NCBI GenBank assembly: GCA_963921255.3
Contig: CAWUEW020000002.1
Span: forward strand, 62,001-126,000
Reading direction: 5' to 3'
DNA length: 64,000 bases
DNA from: JANSYL01 sp963921255
Lineage (GTDB): Bacteria; Pseudomonadota; Alphaproteobacteria; Rhodobacterales; Rhodobacteraceae
Shown here: one piece after another, positions 26,615 through 34,193 of the stretch
Layout: every line of letters starts with the position of its first letter
Numbering within the stretch: the stretch's first letter is position 1
Notes under the pieces: generated by a model
Database searches by the model: none
What the model saw: only the letters and a program-made list of their open reading frames with translations
Told to the model about the DNA's origin: nothing
Position numbers and translations under genes: made by a program

Positions 26615-28033
26615 TTAAAATCCGCGATTCTCGTATGCCGAAAGGGCCTTTTTCCGCCCCTCGGCTGCGTCAACGATTGGCTTATTGGGATATGGATCAC
26701 CGGGCTGCATCGACCAGCTTTTGGGGATCGCAGAAAAGAAACTCAGGGCTGTATCCGTCGGTTTCGGGGTGATTTCAGCCAACCACCGGCGCCGATATCG
26801 CCCCGTCTTGTCGAATTTTTCGGCCTGCGTTTCAGGGTTGAAGACACGGAAATACGGGGTCGCATCCGGACCCGATCCAGCCGACCACTGCCAGCCCATC
26901 GCGTTCGACGCGGGATCCCAATCGACCAGACATTCCTCGAACCAGTCCAGACCGATCTTCCAATGGCTCAGCAGATGCTTGGTCAGATACGACGCGACCA
27001 ACATGCGGGCCCGGTTGTGCATCCGGCCCGTGACATACATCTCGCGCATGGCCGCATCGACGATCTGCATGCCGGTTTTGCCCTGTTTCCAGGCCACGAC
27101 GTCCGCGGCCGCGGGATCGGTCTTCCAGGGGAAGGCGTCCCACTCCGGCCGCCAGTTGCCCGTCGTGATATGGGGGGTATGGAACACAAGGTGGTACGCG
27201 AAGTCGCGCCAAACGACTTCCTTCAGGAACGTTTCGGCCCCCGTATTTCCCTCTTCCATGGCGCGCCATCCCGCGTGCCAACAAGCGCGGGCCGAGATCT
27301 CGCCATAGGTCAGGTTTTCGCTCAGGCCGGATGTGCCATCCACGGCCAGCAGGTCGCGCGCCTCGGCATAGGGTGCGATCTTCTCGGCCAGAAAGTGATC
27401 CAGGCGCGCCCGCGCCGCCGCTTCCCCGACACGAAGATGGGGCCGCACCACATCCGCCCCGCGGGCCATCGCAGCGCCCATTCGCCAGTCTGCGATCTTT
27501 TCGGACCGGGGCCAACGGTCTGGCACCTGCAGCGTCGGTTCCGGCAAAAGGGCCGCCACGTCCCGGCCCCTTACAGCCTTCCAAAACGGGGAATACACCT
27601 TGTAAAAGCCGCCGCTGCCGGTCGCGACGGTCCAGGGCTCGTGCAAGACATGGCCGGCGTGGCTGACGGCCGAGGTGCCATCCGCCTTTAGGCCCGCCTT
27701 GACGCCTTCATCCCGATCGCGCGCAGCCGGGTCATAGAGCCTGTTCCAATGGACGGCAGTGGCCCCCGTCTCGGCCACAAGATCGCGCAGCACCTGCAGG
27801 GCGGGACCGCGCCGAAAGATCAGCGTGCTGCCAAGGGCCGTCAACCGCGCTTCCAGGGCTTCGGCGGCAAGGCCAAGGCGCCATTTCGGGGCCGCGCCGT
27901 GGGTTTCAACCACCTCGTCGAGAACGAAGACCGGCACAACCGGCGTCCCCCCCGATGCCGCTGCCACCAGGGCCGGATTGTCTGCCAGACGGAAATCCCG
28001 CCTGACCCACCAAATCACCGGTGCTTGTGCCAT
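26615..28033 (-). CDS. phr: Cryptochrome/photolyase family protein, deoxyribodipyrimidine photolyase
   Basis: 472 residues, the normal class I length. The N-terminal antenna domain begins VIWWVRRDFRLADNPAL. The FAD-binding helical domain includes ARLDHFL, GEISARACWHA and AMREMYVTGRMHNRARMLVASYLTKHLL. The flavin-binding stretch is DWDPASNAMGWQWSAGSGPDA followed by YFRVFNPETQAEKFD. The conserved Trp-rich electron-transfer region appears intact. It repairs cyclobutane pyrimidine dimers with blue light. It heads the leftward phr-cfa-trgA-trgB-cysK-mscS-alaX run and lies 81 bases after acuI. Confidence 0.94.
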   Translation of the reverse strand: MAQAPVIWWVRRDFRLADNPALVAAASGGTPVVPVFVLDEVVETHGAAPKWRLGLAAEALEARLTALGSTLIFRRGPALQVLRDLVAETGATAVHWNRLYDPAARDRDEGVKAGLKADGTSAVSHAGHVLHEPWTVATGSGGFYKVYSPFWKAVRGRDVAALLPEPTLQVPDRWPRSEKIADWRMGAAMARGADVVRPHLRVGEAAARARLDHFLAEKIAPYAEARDLLAVDGTSGLSENLTYGEISARACWHAGWRAMEEGNTGAETFLKEVVWRDFAYHLVFHTPHITTGNWRPEWDAFPWKTDPAAADVVAWKQGKTGMQIVDAAMREMYVTGRMHNRARMLVASYLTKHLLSHWKIGLDWFEECLVDWDPASNAMGWQWSAGSGPDATPYFRVFNPETQAEKFDKTGRYRRRWLAEITPKPTDTALSFFSAIPKSWSMQPGDPYPNKPIVDAAEGRKKALSAYENRGF

Positions 28034-28114
28034 CTACCCCGCCCTACACGTTGTCCGGGCGCACTACCTAGCGCGCCCGGTCCCGGGTCAAGATGGCCAA
28101 GGTCGGATCGCGGC

Positions 28115-29107
28115 TCAGGCGTTGACGTCGACGACGACGCGTCCGCGGACACCCCCCTTGAGGATCGCACGCCCAAGGTCGGGCACGTCCGACAGCGTGG
28201 CCGGGTGCACCATGGCCTCCAGTTTGTCCATGGGCAGGTCGGTTGCGATCCGGCCCCAAGCCCGCAGGCGGTTGTCATAAGGCTGCATTACGCTGTCGAT
28301 GCCCAGTAGGTTCACCCCCCGCAACAGGAAGGGAATGACCGTCGCGGGCAAACCAGCGCCCCCCGCCAGCCCAACGGCCGCGACGGAGCCGCCATACACC
28401 ATCTGGCCGAGCACCCGCGCCAGCATGGCCCCGCCAACCGCGTCGACACAGCCGGACCAGGTTTCGCTCTCCAGCGGGCGCTTGACGGTTTCGGCGAGGT
28501 CTTCGCGCGCGACAATGCGGGTCGCGCCAAGATCCTTCAGATAAGCCTCTTGCTCGGGGCGGCCTGTGACTCCGGCCACCGGGTAGCCAAGGTTGGCCAA
28601 GATCGCCGTCGCGACCGAGCCGACACCGCCCGCGGCGCCGGTGACCAGGACTTCGCCCTTGTCTTTGCTGAGCCCGTGATCTTCCAACGCCATCACAGCC
28701 AGCATGGCCGTGAACCCCGCCGTGCCGACTGCCATGGCCTGACGGGTCGTCAACCCGTCGGGCAGAGGAACCAGCCAGTCGGCTTTCACGCGTGCCTTGG
28801 TCGCGTAGCCGCCCCAGTGCACCTCGCCCACGCGCCAGCCGGTCAGAACCACCTTGTCGCCCGGCGCATAGCGTGGGTCATCGCTGGCCTCGACGGTGCC
28901 AGCGAAATCAATGCCGGGGACATGCGGATAGGTGCGGACCAGCCCGCCACCCGGACCGACACACAGCCCGTCCTTGTAATTCAGGGTCGAATACTCGACT
29001 GCAACGGTGACATCGCCTTCCGGCAGACGGTCGTCCTCCAACGATTGGACGGAGGCGCTGGTTTTGCCGTCATCATCCTTTTCGACAAGCAGTGCGGTAA
29101 AGCTCAT
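28115..29107 (-). CDS. acuI: Acrylyl-CoA reductase (NADPH), AcuI type
   Basis: 330 residues of the zinc-free medium-chain dehydrogenase family: STLNYKDGLCVGPGGGLVRTYPHVPGID and VLVTGAAGGVGSVATAILANLGYPV for NADPH. The C-terminal LLGIDSV and ILKGGVRGRVVVDVNA are typical of AcuI. It reduces acryloyl-CoA to propionyl-CoA, which detoxifies acrylate from DMSP and supports methylmercaptopropionate use. It lies 55 bases after dmdA, the arrangement known in Ruegeria. Confidence 0.93.
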   Translation of the reverse strand: MSFTALLVEKDDDGKTSASVQSLEDDRLPEGDVTVAVEYSTLNYKDGLCVGPGGGLVRTYPHVPGIDFAGTVEASDDPRYAPGDKVVLTGWRVGEVHWGGYATKARVKADWLVPLPDGLTTRQAMAVGTAGFTAMLAVMALEDHGLSKDKGEVLVTGAAGGVGSVATAILANLGYPVAGVTGRPEQEAYLKDLGATRIVAREDLAETVKRPLESETWSGCVDAVGGAMLARVLGQMVYGGSVAAVGLAGGAGLPATVIPFLLRGVNLLGIDSVMQPYDNRLRAWGRIATDLPMDKLEAMVHPATLSDVPDLGRAILKGGVRGRVVVDVNA

Positions 29108-29162
29108 AAGTGATCCCCTTACATTCAGGTGGCGCGTGAAGGTATGCGCACAAGGCCTTGGT

Positions 29163-30263
29163 TCAAATCCAGAAATTCTCTCGCACCAGGGCCCGCTTTG
29201 GGCCCTCCGGCGTCACGACCGTCAGTTCGGTGTCGTCGTCCCAATGGGTCATGCGCACCATTCCAACGGCCACCCCGACACCGAAATCGGGCGAGTTGGC
29301 CGCCGAGGTGACTTGCCCAACACGCTTCTTGCCCGACATCAGCGCCCAGGGGCGATCACACCGCGGAATGGTCCCTTCGATCTCGATGGCCCGTATCTGC
29401 TGGACGGGCCCTTCCTTGGCCACGCGCAACAGGGCGTCGCGTCCGATACACCCGATGGCTGTCGCGGTGTTGCAGAATTTGCCAAGGCCGCACTCGTGGG
29501 GCGTGTTGTCGTCGGTCATGTCGTTGCCGTAGCTCAGCAAGCCGCCCTCGACACGTTCGATCGCGTTGGGGCAACCGGCTTGCACATCCATCGACGCGCC
29601 CGCCTCCATCAGCGCGTTCCACAGCGGCATGCCCAGATCGGCGCCCTCGAGGTAAATCTCGAAGCCGCCCTGCTTGGAATACCCCGAGCGGGCGACCACC
29701 AGATCGCGCCCCATGAAATCGAAATGCCCGAACCGGAAGAACCGGATGTCGCGCACGCCATCCCCGAACACCGCGGCCATGAGATCGTCCGCCTTCGGCC
29801 CTTGAACCGCCAAGGGTGAGACGTCGGGTTCATCCACCAACACGTCCAGGCGATACCCGTTGGCAATCCCCTTCACCCACAGCAGCAGGTCACTGTCGGC
29901 AATCGAGATCCACCAGCGATCTTCGGCAAGTTTCACCGCCACAGGGTCGTTCAGCATACCGCCGGTCTCATCCACGATCGGCACGTAGTAGCACTGCCCC
30001 GGCAGCATCCCCCGCAAATCCCGCGGGGTCAGCATCTGCATCAGACGCCCCGCGTCCGGTCCACGCAATTCCACTTGGCGTTCGCAGGACACGTCCCAAA
30101 GTTGCACGGCATCCTTGAGGTGTCGATAATCCTCTTCGACAGAACGGAACACGGTTGGCAAAAGCATCCGGTTGTAGACGGTATAGGATTTGACCCCCGC
30201 GGCCTCGACACCATCGGAGAACGGGGTGCGCCGCAATCGGCGCGACGGCGTGATCAGTGCCAT
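29163..30263 (-). CDS. dmdA: Dimethylsulfoniopropionate demethylase
   Basis: 366 residues of the GcvT/aminomethyltransferase fold. It moves a methyl group from DMSP to tetrahydrofolate, giving methylmercaptopropionate. The N-terminus (PSRRLRRTPFSDGVEAAGVKSYTVYNRMLLP) and the segments QCYYVPIVDETGGMLNDPVAVKL, DVSPLAVQGPKADDLM, ARSGYSKQGGFEIYLEG and AIERVEGGLLSYGNDMTDDNTPHECGLGKFCN follow the roseobacter DmdA sequence closely as I remember it, and differ from GcvT. The start overlaps the end of the DinB gene by ten bases. Confidence 0.93.
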   Translation of the reverse strand: MALITPSRRLRRTPFSDGVEAAGVKSYTVYNRMLLPTVFRSVEEDYRHLKDAVQLWDVSCERQVELRGPDAGRLMQMLTPRDLRGMLPGQCYYVPIVDETGGMLNDPVAVKLAEDRWWISIADSDLLLWVKGIANGYRLDVLVDEPDVSPLAVQGPKADDLMAAVFGDGVRDIRFFRFGHFDFMGRDLVVARSGYSKQGGFEIYLEGADLGMPLWNALMEAGASMDVQAGCPNAIERVEGGLLSYGNDMTDDNTPHECGLGKFCNTATAIGCIGRDALLRVAKEGPVQQIRAIEIEGTIPRCDRPWALMSGKKRVGQVTSAANSPDFGVGVAVGMVRMTHWDDDTELTVVTPEGPKRALVRENFWI

Positions 30264-30769
30264 TCCGGAACATCCTCTGGCAAAAGCTGCAGGTCAGTAT
30301 CATCGGGTTTCGCGCCGGCTGCGGTCAGCATGGCGTGCACCTGGCCCCGGTGATGCGTTTGGTGGTTGAAAAGCTGGATGACGCACAGCGCCTTGGGTCG
30401 CGTCATGTCATGACCGAGGAACCCGGAATACCAGGTCAGGTCGCCGTCAAAGTCGCTGTCGACGGTGGACCAGGCCCACCCCGCGATGCGTGCATCCAGT
30501 TGTGGACGCCGTGCCCAAAGGGTCGACCAATCATAGGCCTCGAACGCCTCTTGTGCGCCAACCTCGGGGCCCTCCCCGCCGTCAAACCGCGCGATCCAGA
30601 CAAGATCCCCCCACATCAGATGGGCCAACGTCTTGCGGATGCTGCCCCAAAAAGCGCCCCGCTCCATCTCGCGCGCGTCCTCATCAAGCCCGGCGGCCGC
30701 GGTGTAGATGGAATGGTTCTGCCACGCGTTGTAGCGCGCCATGGTCTGGGCGTAGACCGGGCTGGTCAT
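30254..30769 (-). CDS. DinB/YfiT-like putative metal-dependent protein
   Basis: 171 residues of a four-helix-bundle DinB type. The His triad expected for the metal site is visible: the His in LAHLMWGDLVWIARF (about 51) and HHRGQVHAML (about 141-147). ARYNAWQNHSIY is the N-terminal family signature. Related proteins are thiol-dependent transferases or maleylpyruvate isomerase-like enzymes, but the substrate is unknown. It is translationally coupled on both sides: its ATG overlaps the DUF1326 stop by four bases and its end overlaps dmdA. Confidence 0.85.
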   Translation of the reverse strand: MTSPVYAQTMARYNAWQNHSIYTAAAGLDEDAREMERGAFWGSIRKTLAHLMWGDLVWIARFDGGEGPEVGAQEAFEAYDWSTLWARRPQLDARIAGWAWSTVDSDFDGDLTWYSGFLGHDMTRPKALCVIQLFNHQTHHRGQVHAMLTAAGAKPDDTDLQLLPEDVPEWH

Positions 30770-31482
30770 TTCTTTCCGCTCGCGCTGCCGCTCCAGTCGA
30801 TGGCGCAGACCTCGGCCGACTTCCCGCCGAAATCCCAGACCTTCCCGAAGTCACGGACCTTGGATTTCAGGCCCACCGCGGGGATGATGTCCGGCCCCAT
30901 CCAATACTTGGTGTTGGAGATCAGCATCGGATGATCCGAGTTGGCGCCTTCAAGGATTTCGATCTCCCCTTGAATCTTCCGCCCGATATAAAGGCCGCGC
31001 CGACGCCCTTCGCGGACGATCTCGACCTTTTCGCGCTCGGCCCCGATGATGTCGCTGACCAGCATGGTGAACAGGCCGGTGGTACCGCCCGCACTGCCCG
31101 AGAAAATCTCGAGGATGCCCTGGTATGCTTTCCCGCTCGCGCGGTCGTCGACATAGGCCGCGACCTGCCAGCCGCCTTCGGCCATCCGTCCGGGAATTTC
31201 GACCATAAGGCCCACGTTCAAGCCCGACAGATCCTCGCCCTCGAAATGGCCCTCGTCGATGGCAATGGCCATCCAGGCCTTGCAATCGCCTTCCGTTGGG
31301 GGGTGTTTTCCAAGCGATACCACGCAGGGGCAAAAGACGTGGCAGGAGCAGTTCATGAACAATTCGCCCTTGATGGCCCAGTCACGCGGGGTCATCCGGC
31401 GCCGCTTGGGGTTGTCCATGCGCTGATCAATGCGCTGGCTGACCGGCAGACGATCGGCCTCGGGGCGGCGTTTCACACTCAT
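30766..31482 (-). CDS. DUF1326 protein with N-terminal Cys cluster
   Basis: 238 residues, soluble. The hallmark is near residue 43: ELFMNCSCHVFCPCVVSLGKHPPTEGDC, a C-x-C-x3-C-x-C cluster that looks made for a metal. The rest contains DDRASGKAYQGILEIFSGSAGG and YIGRKIQGEIEILEG. DUF1326 genes commonly sit next to DUF2182 genes, as here (12 bases apart), and the pair may handle a metal ion. The exact function is not known. A strong AGGAGGGA supports the start at 31482. Confidence 0.88.
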   Translation of the reverse strand: MSVKRRPEADRLPVSQRIDQRMDNPKRRRMTPRDWAIKGELFMNCSCHVFCPCVVSLGKHPPTEGDCKAWMAIAIDEGHFEGEDLSGLNVGLMVEIPGRMAEGGWQVAAYVDDRASGKAYQGILEIFSGSAGGTTGLFTMLVSDIIGAEREKVEIVREGRRRGLYIGRKIQGEIEILEGANSDHPMLISNTKYWMGPDIIPAVGLKSKVRDFGKVWDFGGKSAEVCAIDWSGSASGKK

Positions 31483-31494
31483 TCCTTGTCCCTC

Positions 31495-32283
31495 CTATGC
31501 GGTCAGCGTTGGTGCGATAAGCACCGCCAACCCTCCCAAGATCAGCGCCACACCCAGTGGCTTGATCACAGCATGCCCGATCTGGGGCAGTTTCTCCAAA
31601 ACCATAAACAGCGTGGCCAGGCCCATCCAAAGCAGGCTCATCATGCCACCGACAAAGCCCAAGGCCATGAAGCCCCAGCAGCACCCTGCGCAAAAGGCGC
31701 CAAGCCCAAGGCCCATTTTTAGCCCGCCCACAAACCCGGGCTGCCAATGCCCGAGGAAATAGCTCATCGGGGCATGGCAAATACCGTGGCACACCTCTTT
31801 CGCGCGCGTGAACTGGAACGCCCCCACCACAATCAGCAAGCCGCCCGCGACCCATGGCGATTTCGCGATCCCGAGCATGTCGATGACGCCGCCAAACAAC
31901 AGGGCAAGCTGCACGCCGGTGATCGCCATTGCGAATCCGATCCAGACAATCGCGTAGCCCAGAAGAACCCCAAGCCACCCGGACCGGCTCCCATCGGCGC
32001 TGGCGATAAGGTCGTCATACGTCCGCAGGGTGGGCACGAGGGTGGGCAGCATCATCGCGGCCATCATCACCGCCCACATGCCAAACAGCGGCCCGAACTC
32101 GGCCATGGGCATGTACATGTCCATCCGGGGATCCATCGCGGCCATCCGGGCCGCCATCGCGTTTGGGCGCCCGATGATGTCCAGCCCCATGCCGGTCGCC
32201 ATCATATAAAGCCACGCCCACGCCCAAAGGATCAGCGCGAAAAACCCGAGCCACAGGCCCGATCGAACCCAAGGATGTGACAC
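31495..32283 (-). CDS. DUF2182 integral membrane protein
   Basis: 262 residues from a GTG at 32283 chosen for the GGGAGGGG five bases upstream; a TTG fifteen bases earlier lies inside that site. About seven helices. Likely metal-ligand motifs are a Met-rich loop (MAARMAAMDPRMDMYMPMAEFGP), FGMWAVMMAAMMLPTLVP, AKEVCHGICHAPMSYFLGHW (CH-x3-CH) and AFCAGCCWGFM. This matches the DUF2182 description of predicted metal-binding membrane proteins. It is the first gene of the run ending in dmdA-acuI. Confidence 0.88.
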   Translation of the reverse strand: MSHPWVRSGLWLGFFALILWAWAWLYMMATGMGLDIIGRPNAMAARMAAMDPRMDMYMPMAEFGPLFGMWAVMMAAMMLPTLVPTLRTYDDLIASADGSRSGWLGVLLGYAIVWIGFAMAITGVQLALLFGGVIDMLGIAKSPWVAGGLLIVVGAFQFTRAKEVCHGICHAPMSYFLGHWQPGFVGGLKMGLGLGAFCAGCCWGFMALGFVGGMMSLLWMGLATLFMVLEKLPQIGHAVIKPLGVALILGGLAVLIAPTLTA

Positions 32284-32326
32284 GGTCGCCCCTCCCAAAA
32301 GACAGACTCAATGCTTGCCCCGTTAA

Positions 32327-32350
32327 TGTCAGACCTTTAAATGTCTGACA
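32327..32350. promoter_or_regulatory. Two-site GntR operator between DUF2182 and the regulator
   Basis: Perfect 8-bp arms TGTCAGAC and GTCTGACA are separated by CTTTAAAT. Read another way, these are two TGTC-N-GAC(A) sites at 32327-32334 and 32342-32350, the form used by FadR-family regulators. It lies in the 68-base gap between the divergent starts, one base before the GntR ATG, so a bound regulator should block its own expression and could also cover the promoter of the leftward operon. Confidence 0.65.
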
Positions 32351-32351
32351 A

Positions 32352-33107
32352 ATGAAAATTGATCCGAACAGCTCGGCGGATTTGTCCGCCCAGATCGCCA
32401 CCGCCATCCGCGACGCCATCGTGTCTGGGGACTTGATCGTGTGCGACCGCCTGCCCTCCGAGGCTGAGCTGGCCGATCAATTCGATGTGTCGCGATCCAC
32501 GGTGCGCGAAGCGCTCAAGCGGCTGGCCGCCCAATCGCTCATTCGCACCCAACGCGGCGCGTTCGGCGGTGCCTTCGTGAACCGTTTGTCCTACCCCGAG
32601 GCCTACGCGCAGCAAATCACGACCTCGACCCTACTTCTGAGCATGAATGCCGTCAGTTTCGACGTCGCCTGCGAGGCGCGATTTGCGTTGGAGCGCGCCT
32701 GCGCGCCGCTGTCGGCCGAGCGCCGTACCGCAGATCATCTGGCGACGATGCGTGCCGAGATCCACCGACAAGGCCAACCGGGTCTGACGGACGAGGCCTT
32801 TTGCGCGTCCGATGTCGCGCTGCACCGTGCGCTAGTTGATGGCGCCCAGAACCCGGTTCTGTCCTATCAGTTGGCGGGTGCCGTCGAGGCAATGCAGCCC
32901 TTGATGAACATGATCACCTTCACCACGCGATCCCGGGAAGCCATCGTCAGCCTGCACACGCGTCTGGCCGACGCGTTGGAGGCCCGGGACGCTGACGAAA
33001 CGGCCCGCGCGCTCAGCGATTTGGAACGCTATACGCGGGAACTGGCCCGATCCGTTTTTGATGCGCGCGACGCGGCCCGGAATTCCGCTTGCGATACCCC
33101 TGCCTGA
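32352..33107 (+). CDS. FadR-family GntR transcriptional regulator
   Basis: 251 residues. The winged HTH is at about 12-75: AIRDAIVSGDLIVCDRLPSEAELADQF, then DVSRSTVREALKRLAAQSLI and RTQRGAFGGAFV. The helical FCD effector domain follows, with likely metal or acid-binding His residues in DVALHRALVDGAQN and LHTRLADAL. No ribosome site precedes the ATG and the operator abuts it, so the mRNA may be leaderless or have a very short leader. It is divergent from the DUF2182-to-acuI operon and 48 bases before a solute-binding protein gene; it may control either or both. Confidence 0.92.
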   Translation: MKIDPNSSADLSAQIATAIRDAIVSGDLIVCDRLPSEAELADQFDVSRSTVREALKRLAAQSLIRTQRGAFGGAFVNRLSYPEAYAQQITTSTLLLSMNAVSFDVACEARFALERACAPLSAERRTADHLATMRAEIHRQGQPGLTDEAFCASDVALHRALVDGAQNPVLSYQLAGAVEAMQPLMNMITFTTRSREAIVSLHTRLADALEARDADETARALSDLERYTRELARSVFDARDAARNSACDTPA

Positions 33108-33155
33108 TTAACTAGCGTCTCGGGCAAAACCACTTGTCCAACAGGGATGCTGCCT

Positions 33156-34193
33156 ATGACCTTCCGTTTCACCTATGCGACCGCGATGGCCGCCGTGCTT
33201 GCCACGCCGGCTTTTGCCGACGACCTTCTTGTGTTCGATTACTCGGGCTTTGAGGATCCTGCGTTCCACCAACCGTTCGTCGACACCCACGGCGCAAGCC
33301 CCGAGTTCGTGTTTTTCGGGGATGAGGATGAAGCCTTCCAGCGTCTCCTGGCCGGTTTTCAATCCGACGTCACCCATATCTGCGCCGGATCGGTCCCGCG
33401 CTGGCAGGCGTCCGGCATTATCGAGCCCTGGGATCGTGATCAGATTGCCGCCTATGCCACGCTGAACGCGGATCTGGTGGGCGAAGACGTACTGGCCGGT
33501 TCGTCCGAGCTGTACTTCCTCCCGACGGACTATGGCTCGACCGCGCTGGCCTACAACGTCGAACAAGTTATCGCCGAGCAGGTCGCAAGCCTCGAGGTGT
33601 TCAATGACCCTGAATTCGCCGGTCGCCTGTCGATCCCGGACAATGTCGATGACGCCTATGCGCTTGCCTATCTGGCGACCGGGGTGTCGAACTGGGCCGA
33701 TGTCTCGGACGCCGAATTCGAAGCCGCGACCGATTGGCTGCGCGGCATTCACCCGAACCTGCTGAATTACTGGGTCGACCCGGCCGAGATTTCGCAACTG
33801 ATGGCATCGGGGCAGGTTTTGGCCGCCTGGGTCTGGAACGAGGTTCCGGTGGCCTTGGCTGATGAAGGTTTCCCGGTCGGCTTTGCGCGCAACACCGCCG
33901 AAGGCACCTCGGTCTGGTTGTGCGGATACGTGAACATGACCGAGGGCGAGGGGTCGGAGGCCATGGCGTATGATTATGTGAACGCCCTGCTGTCAGATGC
34001 CAGCGCCGGTCCGCTTCTGGATGCGGGGTTTGGCTCGGCCAACTCCGCCGCGCTGGAAGCCCTTGGCGCCGACGCGATGAGGGCGGCGGGCCTTGGCGAG
34101 GTGACCGTCCCGGTCCTCGCGCAGCTTCCGATTTCGAACGAGCAGCGCGAGCGGCAGGCAGAGGCCTTTGAACGCATCAAGGCGGGTTTCTGA
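33156..34193 (+). CDS. Polyamine-type ABC transporter substrate-binding protein
   Basis: 345 residues. A Sec signal (MTFRFTYATAMAAVLATPAFA) precedes a PotD-like fold: LLVFDYSGFEDPAFHQPFVDTHG, PTDYGSTALAYNVEQV and NVDDAYALAYLATG. ASGQVLAAWVWNEVPVALADEGFPV is the usual hinge-side segment of polyamine and related binding proteins. The start at 33156 is preferred over 33147 because the latter has the GGG directly against it. No permease or ATPase is adjacent; a complete potBCA set without a binding protein lies about 10 kb away. The ligand could be a polyamine, agmatine or a similar cation. Confidence 0.88.
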   Translation: MTFRFTYATAMAAVLATPAFADDLLVFDYSGFEDPAFHQPFVDTHGASPEFVFFGDEDEAFQRLLAGFQSDVTHICAGSVPRWQASGIIEPWDRDQIAAYATLNADLVGEDVLAGSSELYFLPTDYGSTALAYNVEQVIAEQVASLEVFNDPEFAGRLSIPDNVDDAYALAYLATGVSNWADVSDAEFEAATDWLRGIHPNLLNYWVDPAEISQLMASGQVLAAWVWNEVPVALADEGFPVGFARNTAEGTSVWLCGYVNMTEGEGSEAMAYDYVNALLSDASAGPLLDAGFGSANSAALEALGADAMRAAGLGEVTVPVLAQLPISNEQRERQAEAFERIKAGF

